From assembly GCA_963565915.1 (NCBI GenBank), contig OY751485.1, positions 5,084,001 through 5,148,000 of the forward strand: DNA of 64,000 bases, written 5' to 3'. Every line of letters begins with the position of its first letter. Position 1 is the first letter of the stretch. The notes below the pieces were generated by a model. That model was not told where the DNA came from and searched no databases. It was given only the letters and a program-made list of their open reading frames with translations. The position numbers were made by a program, and so were the translations under genes. Of the stretch, positions 1 through 10,742 are shown piece after piece. Source of the stretch: Entoloma clypeatum. Taxonomy: Eukaryota; Basidiomycota; Agaricomycetes; Agaricales; Entolomataceae.

Positions 1-13
1 GAAATAGACATGT

Positions 14-110
14 GCATTAAGAGGGAATCGAACCCCCGGCGGGTCGAAACAAAGCGTTCCAGTACGTCGTTTGATGGCAACGACCCAGGTTACCACTACC
101 CCATTAATGC
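14..110 (-). tRNA. tRNA-Gly(GCC), intron-containing
   Basis: On the minus strand the sequence folds as a full tRNA. The 7-bp acceptor GCATTAA/TTAATGC pairs perfectly, the D-arm is GGGT/ACCT around AGTGGTA, the anticodon stem is GGTCG/CGACC, and the T-arm is GGGGG-TTCGATT-CCCTC with one G-U pair. The anticodon loop starts TTGCCA, giving anticodon GCC (Gly), and is enlarged to 34 nt, so an intron of about 27 nt sits just 3' of the anticodon. The internal A and B boxes (GGGGTAGTGGTAACC and GGTTCGATTCC) are recognisable. A near-identical gene with a shorter intron lies at 54363-54445. The predicted METTL16 reading frame on the same strand runs into its 5' end. Confidence 0.88.
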
Positions 111-1760
111 CACGCAGGGACTGGGCTTCTCATCTGAGACAAGCCGAAAGGAGGGGTACAAGATACGCTGAAGAAAACCCTGAACAAGGAGAGGCGGACA
201 TACATCAGAAAGTCTCCATGGACCCAGAGACCAACCTATGGCCCACCGCCGGGTTTGGCCTTGCACAAATTCGGTGAGGGCATAGTTTTTTACCTGCAGT
301 TGTCCAATTAGGTAGCAATGTGTAATGAGGGATGTAGAACGTACCCCGAGTTCTTTCATAACGGCTATGACATCCAACACGGAGGACAGCTTGCCCAGCA
401 TGGAGGTGTACCATCTCGATGTCCTCCGTCTCGTACCTTGGAACACGTGTGTACTTGATTGGTTCTGGTACGGTTTTTGCTGTGCGGCTATGAAAGTGCT
501 GGAGGGCAAGTGGGCCTGTTCGATCCGCCTTCGCTTTGATACAGGCTCAGGCTCGTCTTGATACAGCCGAGCCCCGCCATCCTCCCAATATCCTTGTTTC
601 GCGCTCCCGCTCGCTACGCTCTCCCGGACCATCGCACAGACAAACGCCGCCTCTCCACCAGGTGTGATCATCTCCACTGGTGCACCTGTGCATGCCTGTC
701 CAGAACAGACAAAGGAGTTGTACAGTAGGCCTGAGAGGGAAGACAGGTAGTGACTCACGCCGGATGGGCTGTCATCTTTTCCAGAGGCACTGAGCAACAT
801 GTCGTCGGCACTGCTGTAGAATGGGGGATTGCACATCGTGAATTGGAGTTCGAGACGTTCCGTTTGAGTTTCGTCTTCTGGTTTATCCCGTTCCCCTGAA
901 TGATGGTCTACCCCGGTATTGCGTTGTTGGTGCTCTTTAGGTCTGTTGCTGTTAAATATATAGTCAAAGTTGAAGATGACAGGGCGTTGCGGCTTTTCTG
1001 GAAGTGTTGATTTGGTGTCCGGAGCTTCGTCAACTTTGATGAGGTAAATTTGAGAAGCGAGGTTGTTGGTTTCGATGTTTGTGAGGGCGTGATGGTATGA
1101 ATTGTCATCGATTTCTGGTCGGTTTTTATTGGGTATGAATCGAAGGCAAAAAGAAATGATACGAACCGGTAGCAATCAGAGTCCATTCTGGGTTGAGCGC
1201 ACAGGCAAGGAGCGAGTATATAGCTGATGCACCTGTTCCACTGGTTTAGATAATTTCAGCTGCAGTTTCAGAGATAGAAAAATAGAAACGTACACGTCCA
1301 ATCCCTGAACAATCACTTTGTTCTTCCTTCCTGCCGCAATGGTTCGAAACGCGTCCTCATGTGCTGAGACAATATCTTGAATCCACAGGACGTAGTTCAA
1401 CCTGACAGCATCGTGAAAAGAGCCCATACATAACACGCACGGATGACCAAACCTATTTGGGACAGGAGGGCAGAGCCGATCCGGCGGAAGCTGCAGCTCG
1501 AGGCCGAAATCGCGCTTGAGGAGGGCTTGAGTTAGACATCTGAAGATGCCGTCACGAAACCGTATATTAGTGGTGCAAGGACGCACCGTTGAGCGGCATC
1601 GTCGTGGAAGTCGATTGTGCGCCCTTTGAGACTGATTGGCACGTCAAAACAATGAGAACGTCACAAATTCAGCAGTGACTGACTATGTGGCAAGAGGTGG
1701 GTATGATTCTGCGAGCGAATGAAAGTCGGGTGGGTTGTGGTATGGATTTCGGGGATGCAT
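96..1760 (-). CDS. METTL16: METTL16-type U6 snRNA N6-adenosine methyltransferase (RlmF/DUF890 family)
   Basis: The family transfers a methyl group from SAM to an adenosine, in eukaryotes mainly in U6 snRNA, in the nucleus. Start ATG 1760 begins [20 protein letters not shown]. Exons run 1760-1684, 1631-1587, then from 1539, joined by GT-AG introns. The spliced product contains [20 protein letters not shown], the SAM-binding [16 protein letters not shown], the catalytic NPPF motif (MCNPPFYSS) and the METTL16 hallmark [12 protein letters not shown]. Probable further introns split the NR/LNYV junction, GLDV, the T/EIDD junction and SPSG (GTGAGTC donor near 755). The vertebrate C-terminal RNA-binding region is not evident. 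The 3' end is uncertain: the open frame stops at TAG 96-98 inside the tRNA-Gly gene, so a terminal intron or an earlier end is possible. It is divergent from THI6. Confidence 0.85.
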
Positions 1761-1849
1761 CCAACGACGAACTAGCGGATGGGAAAAAAAGAAATCTTAT
1801 CTCGTCCTCAACGTTCAACCCTCAAGATCATCTTATCTTTCGAGACGAC
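1761..1849. promoter_or_regulatory. Short divergent promoter METTL16/THI6
   Basis: Only 89 bp separate the two start codons (1760 minus, 1850 plus), so the genes must share a compact bidirectional promoter or overlap in their 5' UTRs. I see no clear TATA box or TPP-riboswitch-like structure in it. Confidence 0.5.
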
Positions 1850-3963
1850 ATGGCAATCGACTACTCGCTGTACCTTGTGACGGCGAGGGACCTTCTTCCT
1901 CCAGGAAAAGTGAGTCTGCACGCAAAAAATCGGGATTTATAATTGGCATAAATGAGAATGTCAGGACTACCTAGAATCATTAGAAGAAGTACCATTACTT
2001 CGACTTAATGCCACCGTGACGTGTTTGTTTACCAGCCGAACTAGTCCCTTCAGGGCGGTGTAACCGTAGTTCAGATTCGCGAAAAGTCTGCCGACACTGC
2101 TAAGGTGAGTACTCCTCAATCCACACACGAACTTTGACTCCTCAAAACGCCTTTCCAGATCATCCAGGTCGCGTCGCAAACGAAAGCCATTTGCGACCAA
2201 TACAAGGTACCTTTGATCATCAATGACCGGATTGACATTGCCCTCGCCGTCAATGCCCACGGCGTCCATCTTGGACAGACCGACATGGCTATTTCTGAAG
2301 CACGCCATCTTCTCCCAAAGAATACCGTCATCGGCATTTCGTGCAACAACGAGGAGCAAGTCCGTGCCGCAGTGAGGGATGGTGCCGACTACGTTGGGAT
2401 AGGTGCAGTGTGGGGCACACAGACGAAGGTACTGACATCTCCACTGGTGGGTGTCAGGGGCGTCGGAAGGTGCTTGGAGGCCCTGGACGGGACCGCTGTC
2501 AAAGCTGTTGCTATTGGTGAGCGATAATAGGTTTCCGCCTTTTTTCATGGAAATTGAACTGCGTGGAAAAGGCGGCATCAAGTCCAAAAACCTCCTCCGT
2601 ACCCTGCATGGTTCGGTATCGAGTACAAATCATGCTCTGGATGGCATAGCAGTCGTGTCCGAGATTGTCGCCTCACCCGAGCCCCGCCTTGCGGCGAAGG
2701 AACTTAAATCCATCCTCCGCTCGTTCAAGGCCGACCTCCCGCCCCCGATCGCTGTCGCCTCTTCGGCGGAAGAGACGATATTCGAAGGTGTTGTGGGGCT
2801 GGTCGACATAGTCCGGAAGACCAACCCTTTAGTGCACCAGGTACACAACAGTGCTCGCGTTCCCCCATTACTAACGGCCTTGATTTTGAAGATCACCAAC
2901 AGTGTCGTAGCCACCCAATCAGCCAATATCACTCTTGCACTCGGCGGCAGCCCCATCATGGCTTCTGAACTCCAAGAGATGGAAGATATGAGCCGGATAT
3001 CTGGCGCGTTGCTGGTCAATATCGGAACGATGCATTCTGGGGCCAAAGATAGCATCGCTAAAGCCGGTGAGACTCTTCCTGTCCATCATAGACTCTTGTC
3101 CACACCAAATTTAGGATATTTCGCCAACCAAAACCGCAAACCAGTTGTTTTCGACCCCGTCGGAATTGGGGCGAGCAAATTCCGCAAGGAAACTGTCAAA
3201 GGTCGCGTATAGCACACCTTTCGCGCTCAAAAGGGATACCCTAACGCGTTGCCGAGTCATTGCAGACCTTTTGAACACATTCCAAGCAAGCGTGATCAAA
3301 GCCAATGCAGGGGAGCTCGCAACCCTTGCAGGGTCTCTTGAAGTGAGTTTCCAATCCTTCCGCTGACATATACCTCAATTGTCTTTCCTGGAAAAGGTGG
3401 AAACCAAAGGGGTCGACAGCGTCGGCGCCGGGTTCAAAGATCCCGTTGTGTTCGTACGAAATCTCGCGCGGAGAGAAAGTGTGCCTTTAGTTCAAAACCA
3501 CGTCATTCAATTGTCTCTAATTGACGGATTGAAGGGTGCACAATTGTTCTCACAGGCCCAACAGACTACGTCTCGGACGGTACAACCGTCGTGTCTCTGC
3601 ACAACGGGCACGAAATGATGGGCAGAATCACGGGCTCGGGGTGTATCGTCGGCAGCGCGGTAGCGACATACTGTGCTGCAGCTGCTTCGAGAGTCTCTGG
3701 CGAACTCGTAGAAAACGAGGGGAAGATAGTTCAAGGGAATATGTTGGTGGCGGCTGTCACAGGGTGAGTCTGCTGATTTGTATGTCGTGCTAGTTTTATT
3801 GAGTCTGTACAGGGTTGTGGTGCTGACTATAGCCGGAGAACGCGCGGCGGAGAGGGGGGACGTGAAAGGACCTGGGACGTTCCTTCCTGCACTGATTGAT
3901 GAGGTATGCAATGTGGATGCGGCCGTTCTGAGGGAGAGGGCGAAAATCAAAGTTGAGGTATAA
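1850..3963 (+). CDS. THI6: Bifunctional thiamine-phosphate synthase / hydroxyethylthiazole kinase
   Basis: This enzyme carries out two steps of thiamine synthesis. The N-terminal half (ThiE-like TIM barrel) couples HMP-PP to thiazole phosphate, and the C-terminal half (ThiM-like) phosphorylates hydroxyethylthiazole. Start ATG 1850 gives MAIDYSLYLVTARDLLPPGK. Spliced exons 1850-1909, 1965-1988, 2045-2104 and from 2159 read through SLQGGVTVVQIREKSADTAK, VPLIINDRIDIALAV, GVHLGQTD, GISCNNEEQ, DYVGIGAVWGT and VRGVG, all ThiE signatures. After NPLVHQITNSVVATQSANI the ThiM half follows: GGSPIMA, VVFDPVGIGAS, IKANAGELATLAG and MGRITGSGC, the last carrying the kinase cysteine loop. It ends at TAA 3961-3963. 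About nine GT-AG introns are inferred. All motifs look intact. Confidence 0.92.
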
Positions 3964-4841
3964 CTTCCGAGCTGAAAATATCTGGAATGGGGTGAGTTGA
4001 GTGCTGGATATTTTGCCTTTTGCTTATTCGTAGCGTCATTAGGTTGGAATCCATGGATAGATGGATTCTGCTATGGGATATATATCTACATTTGCCTTCC
4101 ATGGAATAAATTCTAATGACGTGGCAAAGATGCTCTGGGAGGGTGTCCTGCTCCTCCGAGGCATCTATGAATGGTATTTGCAGGATTTTTCATCGACGAC
4201 GCCAACATGAAGGAGCATCAAACGTGGCAAGTATACAGAGGAAATACTCACCCGAAGGGTAGAAGAAGCCCTTACTGTTTTACGAACTCAGCTTGTCGTT
4301 GGATCGGCGGGTTCACTGGTGAAGCTTTGATTTATCCTTAAGACTTTCTTATTGACCGGGCCAGGTAATAGTTTCCTGAAACCTATGATCAAGAACCTCT
4401 ATATGTTTAACACAAATAGAGCGAACCTGGCTGATACTGTAGGTCGACACTTGGTTATGTACCAAGTCACACCGTCTCAAGTCCACGCCTGATGCTGAGC
4501 CCCGATCCATAGAGTCTTCATATCCTGAGATGATGGTGCGTTGCATGGCGCACGCTGAATGATATAATTTTACAGACTCGCTAGTCCCCTTTTTATACAT
4601 CAATCCCAACTTCCGGGAAACCCGGATACTTAGAACATGACGCAAAACATGAGGATCTTCATCAATGATTGCCGAAATCAATATCAGCCTCATTGATATG
4701 AATAGTGCACAGCTTGAAACTCTTTCTGTCTTTCTACTAGCCCCACCCTGGCGGTGGCGTGCCTATCCTTCGACAGCATTCTCTGGCGCCCGCTCTCGCC
4801 CATTCGCTCATCTCCATCGCTCGTTTCCTTGACTCAAACCA
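3964..4841. other. Intergenic, no gene seen
   Basis: This holds the 3' region of THI6 and the promoter region of the next gene. A 114-codon minus-strand open frame (4349-4693) has no recognisable motif or splice context and was not called. Confidence 0.5.
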
Positions 4842-6666
4842 ATGCCAACTTTGACGACCATGATCGAGGACAACTGTCCTCTCATCGTTTATTCTGCGGA
4901 TTGGGTCATGGGAAGCAGCGAGGATAACTTTGCAGACGAGTGCGTCTTTTCTGTTCACCCCTCCTTGCCATATTTGACGCCCTGACCCTCCCTCCGATAT
5001 GTTTGATATTGCAGATACTCAGCCAGCAGCTTCACGGTCACCTCGAAGCTCGGCGCCACCGCTACGTTTACCTTCAACGGTACAGGTGTGACGTTATACG
5101 GCGCAAAGCGGGGGAATCATGGGTCGTACCAGGTCAGTTTCGGATTGTTTGCCCGCGTACAACAGAACCCTATACTTGTGCTAGGTACGCGTGGATGGTA
5201 ATTCCTACCCTCCAGTCAATGGGCAGGGGGGCCAGTTCCAGGTGCCGCTCTTCCAGGTCAGCGGGCTGGCCCAGGGGGAGCATGTGGTGATTTTGCAGAA
5301 CGCCCAGGAGGCCTATTTGGATCTGGACTTTGTAAGTCTTGGTGCGGCTGTTCTGAGTTCTTGGAAGTCGTTGATAATCCTGTGGTGTGCAGATAACTTG
5401 GGAAAGCAATGTAGGAGAGTCGAAAGGAAAGCCGCTTTCTGTGTTTACTTTCCAAGACACAGACCCTTCGTTTGTGTATGAGCCTTCTGTCGGCGCATGG
5501 TCTACCAATCCATCCAGTTTAGGTAGCTACTTTGGAGGGTCCGGGCAGTAAGTGACGCCCATTCCTCAGGATGGTCATACACGACTCACGTTCTTGATAA
5601 GTTTTACCAGCCAACCCGGGTCTTCTTTCACGTATAGTTTCGAGGGTAAGGTTAGCCTTTGGTAGACAAAGACAGAGCGCGTTCTGACAGAGCTGTAGGA
5701 GATGGCGTATCCTTATATGGTCCTGTCGGTCCGAACGGCGCTCCATACTCAGTCCAAGTTGACAATGGCAAACCCACAAACTACACCACAATCAAAGCCC
5801 GGAATGCACCTCAGATGTTGCTGTATCATGCCAATAATCTCGGTACTGGACAGCATCAAGTCAGGGTCTCATACCAGCCTTCTTCGTCTGGACAGGTACT
5901 CGCGATCGATTATGCAAATGTGTACACAACGATCGGGTATGTTTTACTGCCTTGCGAGTTCATTTTGGTCATCAAGTAACGCTCCATCCCTTTTTGTCAA
6001 GTCCCCTGCAACAGCGCCGCGTCTGGGCTGCGGGACCAATAGTCGGGATCACTCTGGGGGTCATTGGTGTGATTTCCATAATATCTGCAGTTCTGCTCTA
6101 CTTTCGGGCACGGCAGAAGTTTGCGAAGGGTGCCTCGCTTGAGAAACTCGTCGATCTATCAGACGAATCGCGGCCGGATGGCATGATGACGTTGGAGGAG
6201 GCGAACCAAATCATTCCGCGACCTTTTCCTCTAGGCACAACTGTCGTTCCTACCAGGGAGCAAAAACAGAGACCATCAAGTATAGAACACCAGGTCCGAG
6301 TCGGAGAGTGGCCATCTGGGTCGCAAGATCAGTCCAACGTGCGTTTCACTTTGTGTTTTTATCTCTCTCTCTCTCTTTGATGTCGTTCTGTATCAGTTGT
6401 CGTCAGAAATAGGATATCCCAGTGCTACATTGGTGAGAGGAGCGACAACGGTGAACTCGACGATACGCCGCGACTCTCTAGTTCCTTTGAGTGAAGGTAG
6501 TTCCGCTACTCGTTCGAAACATCCTGCGGGAAAAGGCCTTCTGTCTATAAGCGGCTCAGGGACAGCCGCGGGAGAGCAGGGGGAGTCTAGCCAGGAAACC
6601 GGGCCCTCAGTTTCCGCTGAACTGCTCCCGCCAAATTATGTGCAAGCGACAAGAAGGCCTACATGA
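4842..6666 (+). CDS. Membrane-anchored two-lobed ectodomain protein, tandem copy A
   Basis: Function unknown. Start ATG 4842 (MPTLTTMIEDNCPLIVYSAD) matches the starts of copies B and C. Spliced exons give a first beta-rich lobe (YSASSFTVTSKLGATATFTF, NGTGVTLYGAKRGNHGSYQ, GQFQVPLFQ, then DLDF/ITWESNVGES). A second lobe follows, with DGVSLYGPVGPNGAPYSVQ, NAPQMLLYHANNLGTGQHQV and LAIDYANVYTTIG. One TM helix (GPIVGITLGVIGVISIISAV) is followed by a basic stop (FRARQK). The cytoplasmic tail is Ser/Pro/Thr-rich and ends PPNYVQATRRPT. Each lobe resembles the galactose-binding-like folds predicted for many agaricomycete surface proteins, which is inference. There is no classical signal peptide, so the TM may act as a reverse signal anchor. 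First of a tandem triplet and the most diverged. Confidence 0.75.
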
Positions 6667-7692
6667 TCATTGATTGAGTGGTATGGGGGTCCTTTAATGA
6701 TGACTTTTATTTTATTCGTGTTTATGACTGCTTATATATTTTTATCACAATTGCAAAAAGGTAACCCCCCCACCGCGCCTGGTGTTTTCTTTTGCAATAA
6801 GTCTCCAGAATTATTGATGATTCTCGGCTTTGATTTAGGACCCTTTTATGTGAGTCTGGTCGCTGTAGGCGTGTTAGCCAGGCATTTGCGAACGATTATG
6901 CTATTGCATACACGCCGAGCGGGATTATGTACGCCTGTCTAAACAAGAGCCCTATTCTTGTTGGCTGAATTACTCCCTCCTACTGACGGGGGGTAGAAGT
7001 TGAATATCCAGTACTCGATCCTGAAAGTGGTACGTTCTTCAATAATATGTTGGTGGTGGCAGGGTACTGTCTGCAGCCCGGGAGTGTGAAGGAGGTGCCG
7101 CCGATGGGCCAATATCTCGTATTGCGTCGGTAACTCGCAGTCGTAACGAGCTGAAATGCGTCGCGTGCCTCAGATTTGACAGGGCCCCGATAGATTACAC
7201 CAGCTGATACACCATTGAGGTTGATCACGCCAAGTACACAGTGTCGGGTTCTGTATCTTTTCTCCAGATGACTGACTATCAGTCTTTTAAAGTTTGTTAG
7301 TAGGCTTGTGCATAGTGGTTCGCTTTCAAGTTGTCGGGTGAGATTGGATTCTTGAGCCAATCGGAGTTTTGGCGAAGATCACATGTCGTCTCCGTCTCAT
7401 GTTTGTTTCCGCTTGCAAGTCTTATGAAGATCTTTTCTGTATGCCCATTGAGTATTTTTTTTGAGACGATGTAATCCTTGTGATAACTTGATGATAAGTA
7501 AGTTCAGATACTTACATTTGCGTCATATCATGATGGCAGGTGATGGCAGGTTCAAAACGTCGGAAGCAAGGCGGCCTTGGGAGTCTTACCGTAATCCCAG
7601 GTTGGTCACCGTCCGTGAAACCGTGAGGGCTTCCTTCCCCGGCTATAATCTCCTTCTCCCGTTGTACTCCACCGAATCCTTGAGAAAAATAC
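6667..7692. other. Intergenic between copies A and B, no gene seen
   Basis: About 1 kb of AT-variable sequence without a convincing coding exon. A 126-codon minus-strand frame (6980-7360) lacks any family signature. Confidence 0.5.
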
Positions 7693-9536
7693 ATGCCGAC
7701 CCTTACAACGACAATCGAGGACAACTCCCCTCTCATAATCTACTCCTCGGGTTGGCAAGCGGGCAGCAGTTCAAGCGATCAACTTCTTGACCTGTAGGTT
7801 CACAATTCTCGTTTGCTCTGCTTGCTTCTCTGAACTCTCATTTACGGACCAGGTACTCGGCAAGTGGCTTCACATTAACGAACACGGCTGGGAACAGTGC
7901 CTCCCTTATTTTCAATGGGACGGGTATAACGTTCTACGGCGCAAAACGTTGGAACCACGGGCTGTACCATGTAAACCCCCATTTTTTTTTCTATCAAAAT
8001 GCTCTCATGTCAATGATGGTGTTCCCTTTCTTCCGTCCTTAGGCACGTATCGATAATGTGCAGTATCCCTCGCAGAATGGATCGGTGCCAGATCCTGGAT
8101 TGTTCCAGGTGCCACTTTTTCAAATAAAAAATTTGACACAAGGGCAACACTCGGTGGTCTTTGAGTATGTTGGTCCTAGCGGGTCCTACGTGGATTTGGA
8201 TTTTGTGAGTGCTCCTGCTGTAAATGCTGCTTTGACGCTAACATTGGGTTTATAGATCACTTGGGAAGGCAACGTGGGGGAGACGCAAGGGGACAAGCTT
8301 TATGTGCATACGTTCAAAGATACAGATCCAGCGTTCGCGTACGATTCCTCGTGGTCGAATAATCCGGCGGATTCGGGTCGGTTTTCTGGAGGGACGGGAC
8401 AGTACGTACCTCCTGTCATGTTCCATCGAGGGACCGGTTTCTTAACATGGTGCGGGTAGTGTAACGTCAACTCCAGGTTCCTCTGTCACATTCACCTTCA
8501 AGGTGAGCTTGACGAATAAAATCCCTCTAGCATTGGGGCTAACTTTCAATTAGGGTAAGTTTTCGTGACTTCAATAAACTTGCACCGCTGAATGAAACCT
8601 CCACAGGGGATGGCGTATCACTATACGGTCCTGTATCACCTACGGGGGCGCCGTACACGATTCAGCTGGACAATGCAGGGCTTCAATACTTCAACAGCAG
8701 CCGACCGCACTATACACCACAAATGCTACTGTATCAAGCGACCAACCTTGGATCAGGTCAACACCAGGTCAAGATGTCGTACCAGCTGTCCACATCCGCT
8801 GCACAGTTCCTCGCGATTGACTATGCTACTGTCTATACAACAATCGAGTCGAGGTATGCTTTCTTTTCTTCGGAGTGGCAGTTTTTGGAGAAGGATGATA
8901 TCCAACTTTTCCAACAGTACAGGGACAACCGGAAGCACAACCGGAGCCGGCCTGTCGACTGGCCCGGTAGTGGGGATCGCTATTGGGTCTTTTGCTGCGG
9001 GAGTTTTGGCCGTCGTAGCCCTGGTGTTTCTTCTCTTCCGCCGGCGGGAGTCGCATGTGAAAGTGGCGGACGAAAAACTGCACGCCACGCCATTCGACTC
9101 TCAACGCCCTGACGTCGTCTTTGGGCTCCGTTCGACAGCTTCAGAGTCGAATCTTCAAAATCGCTCTCCTCCTGTTCCATTTGTTGCCGGTGGAGGGATG
9201 CGAAAAGGACACCCGAATCATAGGTTCAATCCCCAATCTGACCTTGGTGGAGCTTCGTCTGCGGTGAGTCGTGTGTGTCGTCAAGATATGCCTTGTCCTT
9301 TCTCACCTTGCTGTTGATAGTCGTTGTCTGAACCTCGGTTTGCTGATTCTCGTGCGGGGGGCGGATCGAATGTGAGATCGCCACAAGGGACGTCCTCTGA
9401 GGGAGCTGGTCGATCTGGGCATCTTCACTCGTCGGGTGCTGCCGCTACGGGATCGTCGTCCACTGCCACACCCTTGCATGATGAAGCGTTCCCCCCGGAT
9501 TATGTACAGGCCACGACGAGTCTGCGGGCTGGATGA
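7693..9536 (+). CDS. Membrane-anchored two-lobed ectodomain protein, tandem copy B
   Basis: Unknown function, paralogous to the genes at 4842 and 10743. Start ATG 7693 gives MPTLTTTIEDNSPLIIYSSG. Exon 1 ends GACCT|gtaggt and joins YSASGFTLTNTAGNSASLIF. Lobe 1 continues NGTGITFYGAKRWNHGLYH, ARIDNVQYPSQNGSVPDPG and LFQVPLFQIKNLTQGQHSV. It ends with DLDF joined to ITWEGNVGETQGD. Lobe 2 carries DGVSLYGPVSPTGAPYTIQL, YTPQMLLYQATNLGSGQHQV and FLAIDYATVYTT. A Gly/Ser/Thr linker precedes the TM GPVVGIAIGSFAAGVLAVVA and the stop RRRESHVK. The tail ends FPPDYVQATTSLRAG. The PPDYVQATTSL/PPNYVQAT terminus is conserved in all three copies, which suggests a cytoplasmic docking motif (inference). Part of the gene is nearly identical to copy C, intron included. 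Confidence 0.78.
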
Positions 9537-10742
9537 TTCTTGGTATTATTACGTTTCAAGTTGATGGCAGTTCCATATAATGCGCAGTTGGATGTATAAT
9601 CTCGATATTATCTATGTACCAACCACACTGTCATTACTTATATTCCAGGCCATTGGCCTTCCACTTGCCTCATAACGTACTGACAGTCGATCAGTACAAG
9701 TGTGGTCATCGGAGGGGACGGGGGTTCGCATCTTTCTCATTTTCTCGTTACTTACAGTAATATAGTCTTCCTCCTTCTCATCCCCTCTGCCTTTGATTTT
9801 TTGAGACCCTCATGCTCATACCGGCGTCCTCCGAGCTGGTTCCTGGGAAACCTTCCACTGTCAATGTCAAGTCAACTGTCCATGCGTATACATTGCGTCA
9901 GATCATGATGGAAGGCCACCCTGCAGCTTCTTCTGCTGACACTACTGTATGTGACCAGGAGTTTGAAAGTTACTAGTGTTTGAAATGCTTGTCTACCACT
10001 TTCTACATTGTACATAGCGACTGCTTATAGTGAGAAGATATCGTGGTATTTATCATACAAAGCCCATCCCAGAAGCCGGTAGAGATATTCTCAGAACTGG
10101 GAAGCTGGTGAGAGATTTCATGATTTTCTTTGTCTAAACAAGACTAAAATTCGGCAAAGATCCTCAGATCTACCCAGATCCCTTGGACCGCTTAACATGG
10201 GGCTTTCGAGGCAAAACCTATGGGATCCCTAGACTCCAAATCCTGAAGCCTGGGTCGCAGAACGCACTGTAGCGTGAATCGGCAGCGAAAGTAAATTGAG
10301 GGTGCTTTTGGGCGTGACTTGACGTGACAATTTCGAGCGGTGTTCAAATCACACCAATGTGGCTGAATGGTCAGCTCACTGAAGATGCGTCGCTTGCCTG
10401 TCGGAGACTGAAGTGCCGAGTGTGACCAAGCTGTTATGCAGGTTTCAAACACCCCAAATTTTCGACTCCCCCTCACCGGAAAGCCTCGGTCGGGATCTAC
10501 TGTGCACTTATTGCTCATGTTAAGGTGCAGTATTCTAGCTGAGTCGTTCTTCATTCAGTGGGAAAAAACTCCGAGGGTAATCGACGCAGTCCACGTAGAG
10601 CTATTCAAGCATCTCTGAAAAAGTTTCAAACTCTCGGTCACAAATAGTATGTCTGCGATGAAAAAGGCAAGGAGACATCCGATGATAATCTCCCACCTCC
10701 GTACCCAGAACGTGAAAACCAACGAATCGTTGGGCAGAATAG
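9537..10742. other. Intergenic between copies B and C, no gene seen
   Basis: No exon of a recognisable family. The last 120 bp resemble the region just before copy B only loosely. Confidence 0.45.

Noticed and set aside
4349..4693. 114-codon minus-strand open frame
   Set aside because: No motif, no splice continuation, lies in a normal intergenic region.
6980..7360. 126-codon minus-strand open frame
   Set aside because: No recognisable domain, and not conserved between the tandem membrane-protein copies.
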